A DNA stretch of 64,000 bases from Anseranas semipalmata (lineage: Eukaryota > Chordata > Aves > Anseriformes > Anseranatidae). The position numbers and the translations under genes were made by a program. Each line of letters starts with the position of its first letter. Positions within the stretch are counted from its first letter, which is position 1. This document shows, piece by piece, positions 13,534 through 26,190 of the stretch. The stretch spans positions 208,936 to 272,935 of the forward strand of contig VXAA01007254.1 in assembly GCA_013399115.1 (NCBI GenBank), written 5' to 3'. Below the pieces are notes generated by a model. The model was not told where the DNA came from, did no database searches, and worked only from the letters and a program-made list of their open reading frames with translations.

Positions 13534-13654
13534 TTATTTGAACTGCTGGGCCCTGAAGGTTTTGAACTTATAGAGAAGCTCCTACAGAACAGATCTCTGA
13601 TTGTGGAAAGATCTTTGGCTTGTACAAATGATAACAGGTTCCAGACTCTGCAAG
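13534..13654 (+). CDS. ASCC3: ASCC3 exon A (N-terminal linker region, about residues 268-307)
   Basis: The exon begins after a tttctttgtag acceptor and ends at G|gtaagt. It is 121 nt: 40 full codons plus one base, so it starts in phase 0 and leaves one nucleotide for the next exon. The translation opens LFELLGPEGFELIEKLLQNR and closes NDNRFQTLQ, an ASCC3-specific helical segment upstream of the first helicase cassette. The split codon (G + AA) gives Glu. This region is not catalytic; it follows the N-terminal part of ASCC3 known to bind ASCC2. Residue numbers are estimated by counting back from the Walker A position in the human protein. Confidence 0.95.
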
Positions 13655-13765
13655 GTAAGTGACTATAAAATTGTTATTCCAAATCCAATAAAACTTAGTT
13701 TTCTAACTGTTCAGAGTTATATTTCAAACAACAATGCTGGCTATGCACATTTAAAGAGAAAGCAA

Positions 13766-13808
13766 AATAAATAAGTAAGTAAGTAAGTAAATGTGGTGGT
13801 GGTGGGGT
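13766..13808. repeat. (AAGT)n followed by (GGT)n microsatellite
   Basis: About five AAGT units, then about four GGT units, in the intron just after exon A. Confidence 0.85.
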
Positions 13809-15149
13809 GTAAAGCATAATATCAGCATAACTAAATCATGGTTTGGTTAAAAAGATGAAATAAATACATATTGCATATTTACTTTTCAACTATGTATGTG
13901 CACATGTAATTTTTAAATAAAAGTATTAACAGTTGTATCTATTTCAATGGTAATCCAATGAAATAAGTCCATCTTTAGGTTTTCTTCATCTGCTATTACC
14001 ACTCTCTGCTGTGTGTTATCATCAAATGTATATCTTGGTGAGAAAAAGCACAGTAACAACCACTTCTGGAAAAAAAATAGAGTTAAACTGATGGATTGAT
14101 AAGTGAGAGGAATAAAGGGGTTCAGGTTTTATACTTTGATTTTGTTTTCATAAGATAAATTGCCTGCACAGAGTAATAGTTTTAAAATCTGTTTTACAAA
14201 TTGCTGTTTAAAAACAAGTGTTCCTGCTTTCTTCCCTTACAAAACATAAATCTGACTGTGAATAGGTTGCGAGTTGGGATAAATCTTGCACAGACATAGC
14301 ACTATGCAACCTATTGTGTGTTCACAACCCAGAAAAAGTTGGTTAAAGCTGGTATTGCTGGACTTAATGTATCCTCACGATAATTTTAAAATGCAAATAA
14401 ATGATATTTAATATGTCTGTCTTAAAATGTTATTTAGGCAAGTGTTTGGAAGTTCAGCTTCTGCTGTGCTGATGGTTAATCTAAAGTCATCAGAACAACC
14501 CTTAGTTTGACCCGCTAGTGATTTCAAAGCAGAAACTGTCAGTATAACAAGGTTTTGTTCTTGTGGTTTTTGCCTTCTCAAATAATTAAAAGAAAAAATA
14601 TATATATACACTGGAAAACAAACTATTACAGTTTTTCTTCTATGTGCAAATTTTTACACAAATATTTTCTTGTTATTTAATAGAAGAAGTTTTTTGGAAG
14701 CTATTATGAATTTATTCTTCAGTATGCCATCAGTAAAATTTTCTGCTTGAATGTGGAGGAAGAATATTTTCAATATTGTCCTTTCAAGACAACAGTGTTA
14801 CTGACTGTATATTTTTTTATTTTTATTTTTTACTGATGACAACTCTTCTTTCATTGTAGTATAGGAGTCAGTGGTATTTGAGTATCTTCTCCAAGACTGA
14901 AGATGCTCTGCCCCAAGTTCAGTTTCATCATTTTAGTAAGGCTTTTTCCTTTGAAGTTGATCAAAGTGATAGTCCTCATGTGGACTGAAGTTTTAGCTCT
15001 CCAAAATTGCATTTGGGAAGGGAATCATTTGTGTTTGGAAAAAATTTAGTTATTTAGTAACTTTGAGTTATTTGTGTCTTGAGAAAATAAGCACAGGGCA
15101 AGGAACTGTACAAATACTTAATATCTGTAGCATGCTGTATTATTTGACT

Positions 15150-15240
15150 ATTATTATATTTAATTTAATTATATTAATTATATATTTTATTTTAAAATAT
15201 TATGTATTTATTATATATTTTAATTATATTTAATTTATTT
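15150..15240. repeat. AT-rich low-complexity tract
   Basis: About 90 bp composed almost entirely of A and T, with repeated taatta, tatatttta and ttaatttatt words. Confidence 0.8.
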
Positions 15241-16415
15241 CCAGAGCCGTGAAGGTGATTGTTGTGTTTATCAGACAAATCAAGTAGCAGTTCTTTGCCC
15301 TGGTGTGTTCAGTCTGAATTAAATTTAGGCAGGAAATTGCATACATTGTTTTTCCCTTTAACTATGAGAGAGAGTGGGAGTTAAAGCTACAGATGTGACA
15401 GTATTACTGTGGACATTTTGACAGTTTATTAGAATTTTTTCAACAATATTTGACAAGTTATAGTCACTTTATCCAGTGTGCATGCAGAGATAGGAGTTTC
15501 ACTGTTACTGTAGGCAAAAACTAAGCGGCACAAATTGTTCAGAAGATTTGAGAAAAAGAAATTTTCAATGTAGAAATAGACTGCAAAAGTATGTTTGAAA
15601 CATAATTAAGTTTATAATAGTCAAGCCTGTATAAGCTAATAATCTGTTTGCTGAATTTTGAAAACAGAGGTTTAAAAATACTGCTAAAGTTAAAAACAAA
15701 CAAAAAATCAGTCCACCACATTGCATATAAAAGCCTTGGTTGTATCTTTGTTTTCAGTCCGGAGTAAAGAGCAGTAATAGCCTAGGAAAAGCAAACGTGA
15801 CTGGGCTTTATCAGGTTCCCAGCTGCCCTGGATTTATTGTGTACTGTAACTGTTCTGTGGTTCTGATTCTTCTTTGTTCAAGCCTGCTGCTTATCTACTT
15901 AAAGGGAAGGAGTCCTTGTGGTTGTGTAGAATAAGATTTATTTTCTCACTTGTTTAGGGGAATTAAACTGTGGGTATGCTTGCAATACAATCATGTTATC
16001 TAGTAAATATACGCTAATTGTTATGGGAAGAGGCTGTTAAAAAATAACAAAACTTGTTTAATCTATTTGCACAACCTTTTTACTTACTAATGTATACACG
16101 TAAGAGGACAGACAAATGGCTTTTCCAGTGTTGATGAAGTTCCATAAATCCCCAAACGATAGCCCCTCCTTTTGCTGCTAGCTTGCCATATTCCCCCTCT
16201 TTGAGATAAAGAATTTTTGTTGTATGGTGACTTTATATGTCCTGCCTTTGAGAGATGAGCTGTTACTACTTTTACTTTCTTGAGGCCAACTTCTGCATAA
16301 TCATCTAAATAAAGCTAAGCTATTAAAAAAAATAAAAAAAATTAGAAGAAAACTGGGGAACAGAAAGGATGGAATCCAGTACTTATGGAGATGCATACCT
16401 GTTTTCATGTTGCAG

Positions 16416-16623
16416 AACAGTGCAAGAAGTTTATAGGCGAAAATGCTAAACCCAATTATGGCTGTCAAGTTACAATTCAGTCTGAACAAGAAAAGCTGTT
16501 AATGAAGCAATATCGTCGTGAAGAAAAACGAAATGCTAGGAAAGAAAAACAAGCTGGGGAAGATGGAGAAGTTTCTGGTGAAGGACTAATGTGCTTTGAT
16601 CCCAAAGAGCTGCGAATGCAAAG
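16416..16623 (+). CDS. ASCC3: ASCC3 exon B (charged linker, about residues 308-376)
   Basis: This 208 nt exon lies between a tgttgcag acceptor and an AG|gtaata donor. It enters with one base carried from exon A and leaves two bases (AG) for the next. It encodes KPNYGCQVTIQSEQEKLLMK, then a strongly basic/acidic stretch (QYRREEKRNARKEKQAGEDG), then GLMCFDPKELRMQR. The conserved CFDPKELR block and the QSEQEK segment make the ASCC3 assignment firm. The charged stretch looks helical or coiled and probably solvent exposed. It appears to carry one residue more than I recall for human ASCC3 near the GEVSGEG turn. There is no enzymatic motif here. Confidence 0.96.
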
Positions 16624-17384
16624 GTAATAAATGCCAAAAGTTGAAAAATGCTTGTGTTGTAATTGCTACTTCAACAAATCATAAACGTTTATTTTCTTTT
16701 AGTTTGCTTTGGAGATTAGGTGATTCTGACTTCAAGTCACGTTTTATTACAAGTGTAGATTTTTTTTTAATATGAAAACCTAATTTTCAGGGAAAGAAAG
16801 CAGTGATCTGCTTAATGAGAATCTTCTTGGTCTCATCTATGTGGGCTGGAGATGCAGATTAGGGGGGTAGGCTATCTTTCTTAGTTCCTGTGTGCATACT
16901 GGTTGCCTAAGATTTATGAAGTCTGCACTAAATCTATCAGAACTATCTTTCTTTTTTTCCTCTACAGATTAATGGGCGCTATTTTCCATGTTGTCAACTA
17001 AAGGTAGTGGGAGGCATAAGGGAGGGAGAGAATAAGGAGCAAACAAGGTGTTGCATTTCATATTGAGAAGAATATAGTGGGACTGGTATTTAACTGTGAA
17101 TACATATTGCTGTATTGTGTGGAAAAAAAAAAAAAAAAGGCAAAACTGCATTAGGAAAGCCTTGCACTGGTTGGATTGATTTTTATCTAAACTGTTTGCT
17201 GTAAAGACTTAGTTTAACTGATGCCAGCAAATAACACAGTAAAATTCCTTTGTTAATCATTTTATACAATGCTATTTTCCTTACATTTCCCCAGCTTTCA
17301 CTATGACTTTAATATACCATGTCCAGTTTTTGTGATGGCTGCCTACAATTGGCAGAATTATTGCAGCTATTTTTCTGCTTACAG
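16624..17384 (+). other. ASCC3: ASCC3 intron B-C
   Basis: A 761 bp intron from gtaata to tttctgcttacag. It includes a 17-base poly-A run near 17122-17138. A continuous frame runs from 17269 into the following exon, but the acceptor at 17384 and the protein match begin only at 17385. Nothing else is identifiable. Confidence 0.9.
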
Positions 17385-17526
17385 GGAACTCGCACTTTTG
17401 AATGCTCGAAGTATGCCTATCCTAGGTAGACAGAGAGAGACGGACTTTGAAAGAATTCATTATCCACATGTTTATGATTCCCGAGCTGAAGCTATGAAAA
17501 CATCAGCATTCATCGGGGGTGCAAAG
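17385..17526 (+). CDS. ASCC3: ASCC3 exon C (about residues 377-423)
   Basis: This 142 nt exon starts after gcttacag and ends AAG|gtacgt. Its first base completes an Arg codon (AG + G) begun in exon B, after which 47 full codons end in phase 0. The translation runs ELALLNARSMPILGRQRETD, then FERIHYPHVYDSRAEAMKTS, then AFIGGAK. The HYPHVYDS and EAMKTSAFI blocks are highly characteristic of ASCC3. This is still the linker leading to helicase cassette 1. Translation into the intron would meet a stop at about 17578. Confidence 0.96.
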
Positions 17527-18105
17527 GTACGTGTTTGGTGCATGACTCTTCTTCAGCAATACAACTATCCCAGTGAGTAATGTGCAGCAGGGTTCCTTTT
17601 GTTCCCTTGGAGATTCTCCTACTAGTCGGAGTCCTATGCATGAAGCAGTGCTTCTTTACAGAGGGTTTTAAATGCTCACATATTTTGTTTTTATTTTGAT
17701 CCTAGAAGAAATAATCTCACTCTCAACTAATGTATTTGTTTTTATTTCTAGGGTCACTTAAGTCATTAAAATACTATTTTTCTCCTTCTGTCTTTTGGAA
17801 ACCACTGAATTTGACTTTAACAAAATGAACGCTTTATGAAATTCTAAACTTAATGGCTTTTGAAATTTAATAAAGTGGAGTTATCTATTTTTTTGTCTTT
17901 TTGAAACCATTTTCTGAGTACTAAAACTGATTATTTTCCATTTAGGGGGTTCTGTGCTATCTATAAAATGAATCAGGGAGAATTGTTTTTATTTGGGATT
18001 CATTTTTGTGAAGGAAAGTGATGAACTGTTGTTTCAAGTGGGCTATAAGTAATGAAACTTTCTGTTTTCATATTTTCAATTAATTTTCCTGTAATACTGT
18101 TTTAG
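17527..18105 (+). other. ASCC3: ASCC3 intron C-D
   Basis: A short 579 bp AT-rich intron from gtacgt to ctgttttag. No repeats or other features are recognisable apart from short T runs. Confidence 0.9.
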
Positions 18106-18231
18106 GTGTTCTTACCAGAGGCAGTTCAGAGAGAGAACAACAAAATGTACGAAGAGGTGAAGATCCCCTATAGTGAACCAATGCCTATTGGTATTGAAGA
18201 GAAAATTGTTTACATTAAAGACTTAGATGAG
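18106..18231 (+). CDS. ASCC3: ASCC3 exon D (lead-in to helicase cassette 1, about residues 424-465)
   Basis: An exon of 126 nt, exactly 42 codons, phase 0 at both ends, between a tactgttttag acceptor and a GAG|gtgagt donor. It encodes VFLPEAVQRENNKMYEEVKI followed by PYSEPMPIG and ends YIKDLDE. The IPYSEPMP and RENNK blocks match the ASCC3 segment that wraps up to the first RecA-like domain. The first codons (VFLPEA) differ conservatively from the human residues as I recall them. It is followed by the largest fully contained intron of the window. Confidence 0.96.
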
Positions 18232-18530
18232 GTGAGTAAACTATTTCAGAGCCATTAAATTAGTTTTTACTTTGCTATTACAAAAATTTACCTGAAAAAG
18301 ATTACTACTTAATAATGTGATTTGTGATGTGCAAATGCAGCCAGTTAGTTTCTTCACTACTAATTTGTTGGGGGACGTAGTTTAGTGATATAATTCCGTT
18401 CATGATGACTGATGAAAGAAATTCCTCCTCTGAACTACTACTTTGTGAGCTGCGGTTCTCAGTTCCTTTAGCATTATCTATTCAGCTATTTATGGTTTTG
18501 AGCTGTGAGCGGATCACTAAGATGTTCTTT

Positions 18531-18560
18531 GGAAAAAAAAGAAAGAAAGAAAGAAAGAAA
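18531..18560. repeat. Poly-A/(GAAA)n tract
   Basis: A run of eight A followed by about five GAAA units, about 300 bp downstream of exon D. The 200 bp after it is GC-richer and of unknown origin. Confidence 0.8.
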
Positions 18561-19811
18561 CGAGAAGATTATGGCCATTCTGTTCTCCTTCTGGAGACCA
18601 CGTGGAGAAGTGAGCCTGGGCTTCTATATCTCGACTTCCGAAGATTGGCTGGTGACTGCACAGCACTATTTTGCAGTCGTTGGGACTAATAGCACGATGC
18701 TGGTGCACGGTATTGAGTTATGGTGCCATGGGGTGTATGGGGTGCAAAACCTTCTGGAATAGTGCTCTGAAATAGCAGAAGGCGGCAAATCATTATTGGT
18801 AAAACTTTGATGATAGAAATGAAGAGCAGTGAGGAAAAATGCAAGTAAAACAAAGATTAACATTTTAACGTTTATTGATTTTAAAATGATGAAAAAGCTT
18901 GAGGTAAGGGAAGAAGAAACTAGCACTAAATCTGTAGTTAGTATTCAGTCTAGAACTTGCAGTACTCTGTCACATGTACCTGCTTGATCCTCGTTGTACA
19001 TGTCAAATCTGTTGATGAATGGTAGATTTGCTATTGATTTCAAGGGGAACATAAAGAGCAAGCCACATGCGCGTGTGAAGAAGGCTTTATGTTTCTTAGC
19101 TCTTCAGCCACATACAACATGGAAAAATGTTTTCCACTTCTTTTCCCTGTGGGAAAACAGGAAATGAGAATATAAATCTAATGTGGTTACCCAGAGAATT
19201 TTTTGGGAGTTGTTAGTAAAGATTGTCTTACGCAAAGATTTAACTCTTCTAAAACAGAATGTAGTTTAATTTTAGAAACTGAATCTATTCTTTTGTGCTT
19301 GGGTGACAGTACCTGCTGTCATGTTTATGAAGTGACTGACAGCTTAACTAGATAGAAAAGTTGAGCCACTGCAGCTGTAAAATGCGACATTTTATATGAC
19401 AGCTTTCAGCATGACAGCTTTTTGCAATGAATTGTCTTTTCCCTAAGCACAGAGCTAAATATTACCTATTAATCTGTAAAGTTTTGCCAGAAGTACCAAT
19501 GTTTCAAGTGACAATAACTTGTCAGAAAAATATAGTTCAGATGGAAAAATATTTTGGATAGAAATGGTTTACAGAAATTTACATATACAATGTTTAAAAT
19601 GTCATAGAATGCATCAATTATACAAATTTCATAAGTATTTCATCTCCTGTGTAGGCTATATATCATCAAGAGGTATACTTTTCAGTTTTAAAGTGACATT
19701 CTGAAATAGAAACAATCTTTAAATCTTTACTCTTCCATATGTTTCCTATTTACAGGAAACAGTCTGTCAACAGCAATGACAATTTTTAATGTATGGATAC
19801 TTATGTATTTA

Positions 19812-19838
19812 AACACACACACACCCCCACACACAATA
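19812..19838. repeat. (CA)n microsatellite, interrupted
   Basis: A short CA repeat interrupted by ccccc. Confidence 0.7.
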
Positions 19839-21418
19839 TCAGAGTTTGCAAAGACGGCAAATTTATGAATAGTTTATCCAACTGCAGGACTTTTCAGATT
19901 CCTGTTTCTTTGGGTGGGACTCTTAGATTTGAATCTTACTGAATAACACCTTTTTCTTAGTGAGGTAAAGAGACTGAAATTTCCAATGTGTGTATTGTTT
20001 AAAATATTTTGGTTAGGGCAAAATTTCTTCTTTGCTTTTGCTATATGGCTGTTTTAGATCTTTCAGCTCTTAAATTCTTGGTGCTTAAAATTTTTGCCAA
20101 TAAACTCGAGTCAATTTAGAGGGCAAGAAGTTTTTCTGTCAATATGGTTTATTCTTTTTGGTGAACTAATGTTAAGCAAAAGCAGCAAATAATCGTGTTT
20201 AGCTTTCTCTATGTAGTATATATAAGTGCTTGTAAGATAACTGTCATTTCTCTGTCTAGATATGTTTGCAAGTTTATATGAAATAAAAACAGGTGAGCAA
20301 GAAAGATTGGTGACAGTAAATGTAACCGTAAATAGTTTGTAGCGGCATCTAAAGGCGTCATGAGGAAGCTGGGAGTTTTGCTACTATTATTATGAGATGC
20401 CATTATTACTAGGTTTTTGATAAAAGACACTGAGTTGGTCCAAACATACAGATTAAGGTATTCATTCTGTGATCAAAGTGTTTAACAAGTCAATATACAT
20501 GTAGCCCATAATAATAAAGTTCCCCAAAGGAGGAAAAAAAAAGCCTAGAACAGCCAATCTGGCTATTGTGGCTATTACAAGCATATTTATCGCAAAGCTC
20601 TCCAAGTACTTGCTGATTTATGGAGAAATTTTGATGGATTTAAAAATGATAAATATTCCTCTTCCTTTGAAGTTTCTCTTTTTGTTTTCATCTGTTCTCT
20701 GTTTCGCCAGTCCTATTTCTGTTACACTTTGGTGAGTTTCTTGCCTTGCCATTTGCCAGTGCTGGCTGCGTCCAAGCTGATGCTCCAGGTGATTCTTTCT
20801 CTTTGCCTCAGGTACTAAGATGTTTTAGTCCAGGTATTTAAAGAAACAAAGAATTTTGGCTTTCTGAGGTGTTTCTCCTTGTAAAATTATCATTTTAAGT
20901 CCAGAAAATAGATCACTTTAAAACTGTCTTGAAAGTCCGCCAGTTCTACTTTTCAAGTATTAAGTGCTGAAGTTTTATTATTTGCCACAGAGGCAGAGCT
21001 CGGGAGGGAGCAGGTCAGGCTTCAGCGCAGTGTGGGTGGGAGTCCTCGCTGAGCTCCTAAAGCCATGCAGTGTCAGCCTGGCAGGGAGAGGCCAGCTGTT
21101 ATAAACTGCTGGTAACCTCTCTGGAGGTTTTCTCTGCACAGTAATGGTAAAAGATTACCATCCCCTTCATTTGCTGTGTGCTTTCTTCTGTAAGGTCCAG
21201 CCTTCTTTTCCTTGTTGTGACAAGCTATGACAAGGTGACATCAGTAAAAATGCATTTGCACTGCAGAAGACATCGACCTTTCCATCTAAATGTGTGCCCC
21301 TTTTGAAACTTTAGGGACATTTGTATGACGTATTAGCAATTGCTTCAGGTACAGAATAGTACAAATTCTGTACCAATGGAAAATTTTCCTTCTGGACCCT
21401 TCTTCACCTGTAAACTAA

Positions 21419-21444
21419 CTTACACACTTGCCCAAGTGTGTAAG
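21419..21444. repeat. Perfect inverted repeat, 12-bp arms with 2-bp centre
   Basis: CTTACACACTTG (21419-21430), CC, CAAGTGTGTAAG (21433-21444). The arms are perfectly complementary. Each inner end carries a CACTTG/CAAGTG E-box-like or NK2-homeobox-like hexamer. The centre is too short for a good RNA loop, so it reads better as a dyad DNA site. Confidence 0.85.
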
Positions 21445-21588
21445 GGTAGGTTGTCAGGAAGAGTGCTGCAGAGCTGAAGTCCTGTTTGCTTGTGGTTTAG
21501 AGAGAAATATGCTTCTACTTGGATTTGATTTATGGTAAGTTATTTAATGGCTGGTGTAGATTTCTTTTTAAAGAGAAGAGTCATAGAA

Positions 21589-21700
21589 TCATTAGGTTGG
21601 AAAAGACCCATAAGATCACCAAGTCCAATACAGGTCCAACAACCACAGATGGTTATACCTAACACAGTCGAAACATCTCTTAACACAACAAGAAAGACGG
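21589..21700 (-). mobile_element. CR1-type LINE, 3' end fragment (antisense)
   Basis: Reads tcatagaatcattaggttgg, aaaagacccataagatcacc and aagtccaa on the + strand, the reverse complement of the CR1 3' terminus. Recognisable similarity fades after about 110 bp. It is the only CR1 copy in the window opposite to the gene. Confidence 0.9.
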
Positions 21701-22364
21701 TGGCGCTGAGACTAAGGAGAGAAAAAAAGTCTTCAGCATTCAACTTAATATTCAGATTACCTAGCAGGTGAAAATCCTGTTATTTGTGTATGTCACTTCT
21801 GTCTTTTAGTAGACAAAAGAACTCTAAGAGAGAATCTGTGAGGTATAACATTATGCTGGTAATTAAACTAAATTATCAAAAAGTTTAATTTACCTTTAAG
21901 TTTCCTTTTAAAAGGGAGAAAGTCTTAAATGGGCTAGTTCTTCCTAAAAAATATTTCACTTTCAACTGAATATTTAAGTAAGAATTTTTGTCTCATAGGA
22001 GCTTCCTTACTTTTTGGTGAGAGTAACACATAGTAAAAGTAAGCATACATAGTCTGTATGTTTTCATTTGTAATTTTAAGTACTATATGTATATTTCTCT
22101 TCAGTTTATGTGATTTTGGTCACATTGTCAGCAGTTTGGGTGCAGTCTTTGGCTATGTAACATACATATTGCAGAATGCTCTGTTAAATTTAATCTTCAA
22201 AGTTCTTAATGTTAAGTAACATTTTAAATGTTGTAAGTATTATTTTAGATTATTTGCATTTTTGTTACTTCCTTAGGTTGATGTAAACATAGGTTGAGAA
22301 GATAAGAGAAATGTATTCTTCTAAATAGTGATTCTAACAAACCTGTTTTAACTGAATTGTAGAC

Positions 22365-22383
22365 TTTTTTTTTTTTTTTTTTT
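22365..22383. repeat. Poly-T run (19)
   Basis: Uninterrupted run of 19 T. Confidence 0.9.
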
Positions 22384-25300
22384 GGTACAAATATAAGGCA
22401 GAATGGCAAAACTGAACCAACACCAAAGGGAGAAACAATGCCTTAAACTAGCACAGACCTTAACAGGAAGCTCTTATTTATAGGTTTGGCAGTGTAATCA
22501 GGATACACCTTCAGCTGCACTCCAGAATGAAAAAAGAACATATTTTCATCAACACAATATCTAGGTTTGGCAAACTATTATCTAAAACCTTATGGCTAGA
22601 CTAGAGATGCTAAGCTGAAACTTGTGATTGAAACTGGCAAAATCCAAATTCTTGCAGCTACCATTCCTACTTAATCCCATTACTTACTGACTGCAAATAT
22701 GAGATTGAGTGGCCAGCCTTTCACAATTTAGCAGCCATAAAAGTACAACGTGTTGTCTGTCATAAACTGCTGGCAATAGCAACAGTTTAGCTACCACTGC
22801 CTTTCTACGGTACAGTCTGTGCCGCTTCACCTCCTGCCACAGCCTAACTCCATGGGTGTCATCTCATTTTCTTTCTTTCCTACCCCTGTTGAGTGGGGAG
22901 CAGGAACTAGTGCTTCGCACGGAGGATGCTGTGCTGCTGCTCAGGAGCATCTTTCGTGTTGTCAATGGCAGCGGGGTGCCCTGCATCCCACAGGAAGAGT
23001 CACACAGGGGAAGGAAGTGTTCTTGCTTACTGCAAGGCAGTAAATCCCACCCCCAACTCAGTTTGTAGATAATTATATTTATTGGCATTTACTAGTATTT
23101 GGAGAGCTGTGTTTTCACCACAGTACAAGCACACATGGCTTGTAAGTAGCTAGTTGGTCACACCACTTTAGTCTGAGGAATTACAGTACTATTACTTACG
23201 AAAGGGGCACGTTAGCTAGGTTGTTTCAACAATGAGAATTTAAAAAAAATGGAGTAAGTTGCAAGCTGTGATATATTAGCTCTGGGTACTTGACATGCAG
23301 CTTGACTATTACTGAAATACATTTTTGTACTTACTATAAAGATGTTTTCTTGCCTGCCTTTTTGCCAAATAAATGTACCTCTAAAGTCATAAACTCAGGT
23401 CAGGGAAAGTTCCTCTTCAAGACTGTGAAAACAGGTTTTATCTAACAAATTGCTGTTGGTGAAAAATGACTTCAGGGTTTTACCTAAAGTGGGTGTTCGG
23501 GCTAGGATTTATTTCTTTGTTTCATGCTGTAGCCGTTTCCTTTTACTAACACTACTTAATGGTCTAAATAAGATTTTTTTTTTTTTTTTCTGTGCATTAT
23601 ATGAAGGAATTATTACAAAATCAATATTCCCTTTTTCTGTAATGTTTTCTTGCTTTCTGAATTATACAAGCAAGCCTACTGAATAGAAGTATAGATGTTT
23701 TTGCATAAATTACATTTTTCACATCCAGAATGTTTGACCGTTTATTCCAAAGCTGATCTCAGTGTATATTTCATTTGCATATTTTCCAAATAGTAATTGA
23801 CACTTGGACTGATTACTTTAAAAAAATGTTTCTAATTTTATTGAAATCTTGTAATTTATCCAATGAAAGTAAACTAGAAAATTGCTCTGAAAAAAGGTTT
23901 ACAAGTTCCATAATTATAAGTCCCTAGTTAAGAAACAAAAAAAAAAAAAGTAGATCTTGATACAACATTTCAAAGAGCTGGTGATGTATATTAGGAATTG
24001 CTGTCTGTCTGCACCTTTCATGAGTGAGGGTTCTAAGGAGGTTAAATGTGCAATAACAGGTTAACAAGAATATTGGAGTTAAGATTATACACTTAAATTA
24101 ATCTTAAAGCCTTCTGGCTTCATTTTCTTCAGCATATGATTTAATGAGTATTTGATCATTACTTTAGAATTCCAGATGCAGTATTTACAGTTTCCATGTA
24201 AATTTGTGTGAATGTCCAACTTTGCCTTATCTGAGGCTTTTATGCATTGTGCTGTTGTCTATGGTCTGAGAAAGTACTGTTGCTATGCCTGAAAGCACAT
24301 ACAAAGATGTGCTTCATGCCAAACCAGTGGTCTGTGGTCTGTGTTGTGTAAAATTACTCTCTTTTACGTCAGGAAAATCCTGTTTCTTACTAGAAATAGT
24401 TTATTACTTCATCACCAGAAAAGATCTGTTGCCATGACATACAACCTGTGAAGTGGAATTCTGATCTCAAAACTTGTTTGTAATCCAAAGTTGGAGAAAT
24501 GCGGAACAGGGCGCTGTTGTAGTGTGTGACTTCTGACTTCTTCTCAACAGTATGAAATGGCTGGCCACTAATTCACGACTGGAAGACGCTATACTTGAAT
24601 TCAACTCATTGGATGTAATCTTTTTAGAAAATGTGCCTCACTTGACCGTGGCTTTCCAGTTTTTAGATATCACTGTAGGATTTCCTGAATGCTAAATAGT
24701 TCTTTTCTTTCAGCAATAGAAAACATCTTCCCATCGTGACAAATATCTGAAAAAATGTTTTGAAAAATATTCTCGCATTATAGATGTAGTCTTTAATATT
24801 ATGAATGATACCATAGTATTTTTCTGGATTAGTAAAACTTTTCTGTTAGTTTAAATATTAAAGTTCTCTTGCCAATAGGATGCTCTTTTGATCAACAGAA
24901 TCACTGATTTATTGCCTTCCTGATTATTAATCTGATTTATTTTAGGTAACACCTTTAAAACAAAACATATCTAAATATTTTTTTAAAAAAGAGACTGAAA
25001 TAGACTGATGATGATTAATTTCATGTACATTACAGAGATAGCAAGGCTTTATGAATGTGGTAGTACAACTTTGAATTAATTCTGGAATGAAATGTGAACA
25101 TCTTAATTTCTTGATTTAACATGGCATGTGCATAGTTCCAGTGAGGCAGAGTTCTTGGGAGAAAAGCTTGGAAGGATGAGGGATTACAAGTATTCGCCAA
25201 CAGCCATGAGTTAGAGAAGTTGAAAACTAACACCACAACGAAAGATTAAGGAAGAAGTGTATACATAATCAAAGATAAATATGTAATCAAGAAATATTTT

Positions 25301-26116
25301 ACAGATGGATGATTTTGTCTGATAATCTGAGATTACCATATTAAACATGGTTCTACCAGTATCTGTCTCCTGAAATGAGAGTATTTTTGCATCTCTGAAA
25401 TCTGTATCAAAATATATAAGCTAGGTTTCCTAAAACATCAGAATAATAGCTTAATGCTAATGCTGAAAGGAGAGAGAATAGAATGAATTATCTCAAAAGG
25501 TTAGCTGAGGATAAAGATTTTCTTTTTTAGAGTAACAATAGTAAAACAGAAGAAGAAAGGAAAGTGTTTAATAACTAGGATAATAACGGGGATAGTGATA
25601 TCAAGGCTATTCTAAGAATAAGAAATCAAGAAATAGAGATTGACTTCGGTTTTTTGCCAAAACCCACAATACAACTTTTGGTTATTCTGAGATACACATC
25701 CCACGTGTGTGCTAGCTCATAAGAGCTGAGCAAAATATTGGATATGTTCATCTCTTAGCCATTTCATGAGTTTCCTCTAGAGCACTGTATTTTGTAACTT
25801 GCACAGTTATTTTAAAAATATTTTGAAATTCTGTGGTACCTGGCAGTAAGGATTGTGGTATACTATAAAAACTATAACATTATAACATTTGAAAACTGTG
25901 ATTTTTGACTTGGTATAAAGATATCTTTGACACTGTTATAATCTTTGAGAGGACCTATCTGTTAATACAGGATGAGACATTGAAACTATTCTGAAACGTC
26001 ACTGCATTAGGCACATGTGACATGACTGGCGTCTTTGTCATAATCCATGATGCTTCTTCCATTCTCAGTCCAAGATTATCATAGACATTAAAAAAAAATG
26101 GCAGTAACACATAAAA

Positions 26117-26190
26117 TGTATATATTTATTATATGTATATATGCAGCACATAGACAACACGTATGGTGTGTATGTATATATATATATATT
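26117..26190. repeat. (AT)n/(GTAT)n low-complexity region
   Basis: Two stretches of alternating TA/GTAT separated by a short non-repetitive piece. Confidence 0.75.

Larger units (their letters stand above)
13655..16415 (+). other. ASCC3: ASCC3 intron A-B
   Basis: A 2,761 bp intron from gtaagt (13655) to catgttgcag (16415). It contains an (AAGT)n/(GGT)n microsatellite at 13766-13808, a pure AT-rich tract at 15150-15240 and several short A/T runs. I see no RNA gene or coding frame with support. Confidence 0.9.

Noticed and set aside
17269..17580. 103-codon + strand frame as a separate gene
   Set aside because: It is ASCC3 exon C with intronic read-through on both sides.
18531..18762. (GAAA)n plus GC-richer stretch as a retrotransposed copy with tail
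   Set aside because: The A-rich tract is upstream of the GC-richer part on the + strand and would be poly-T on the other strand ahead of it only in the wrong order. There are no target-site duplications or protein match.
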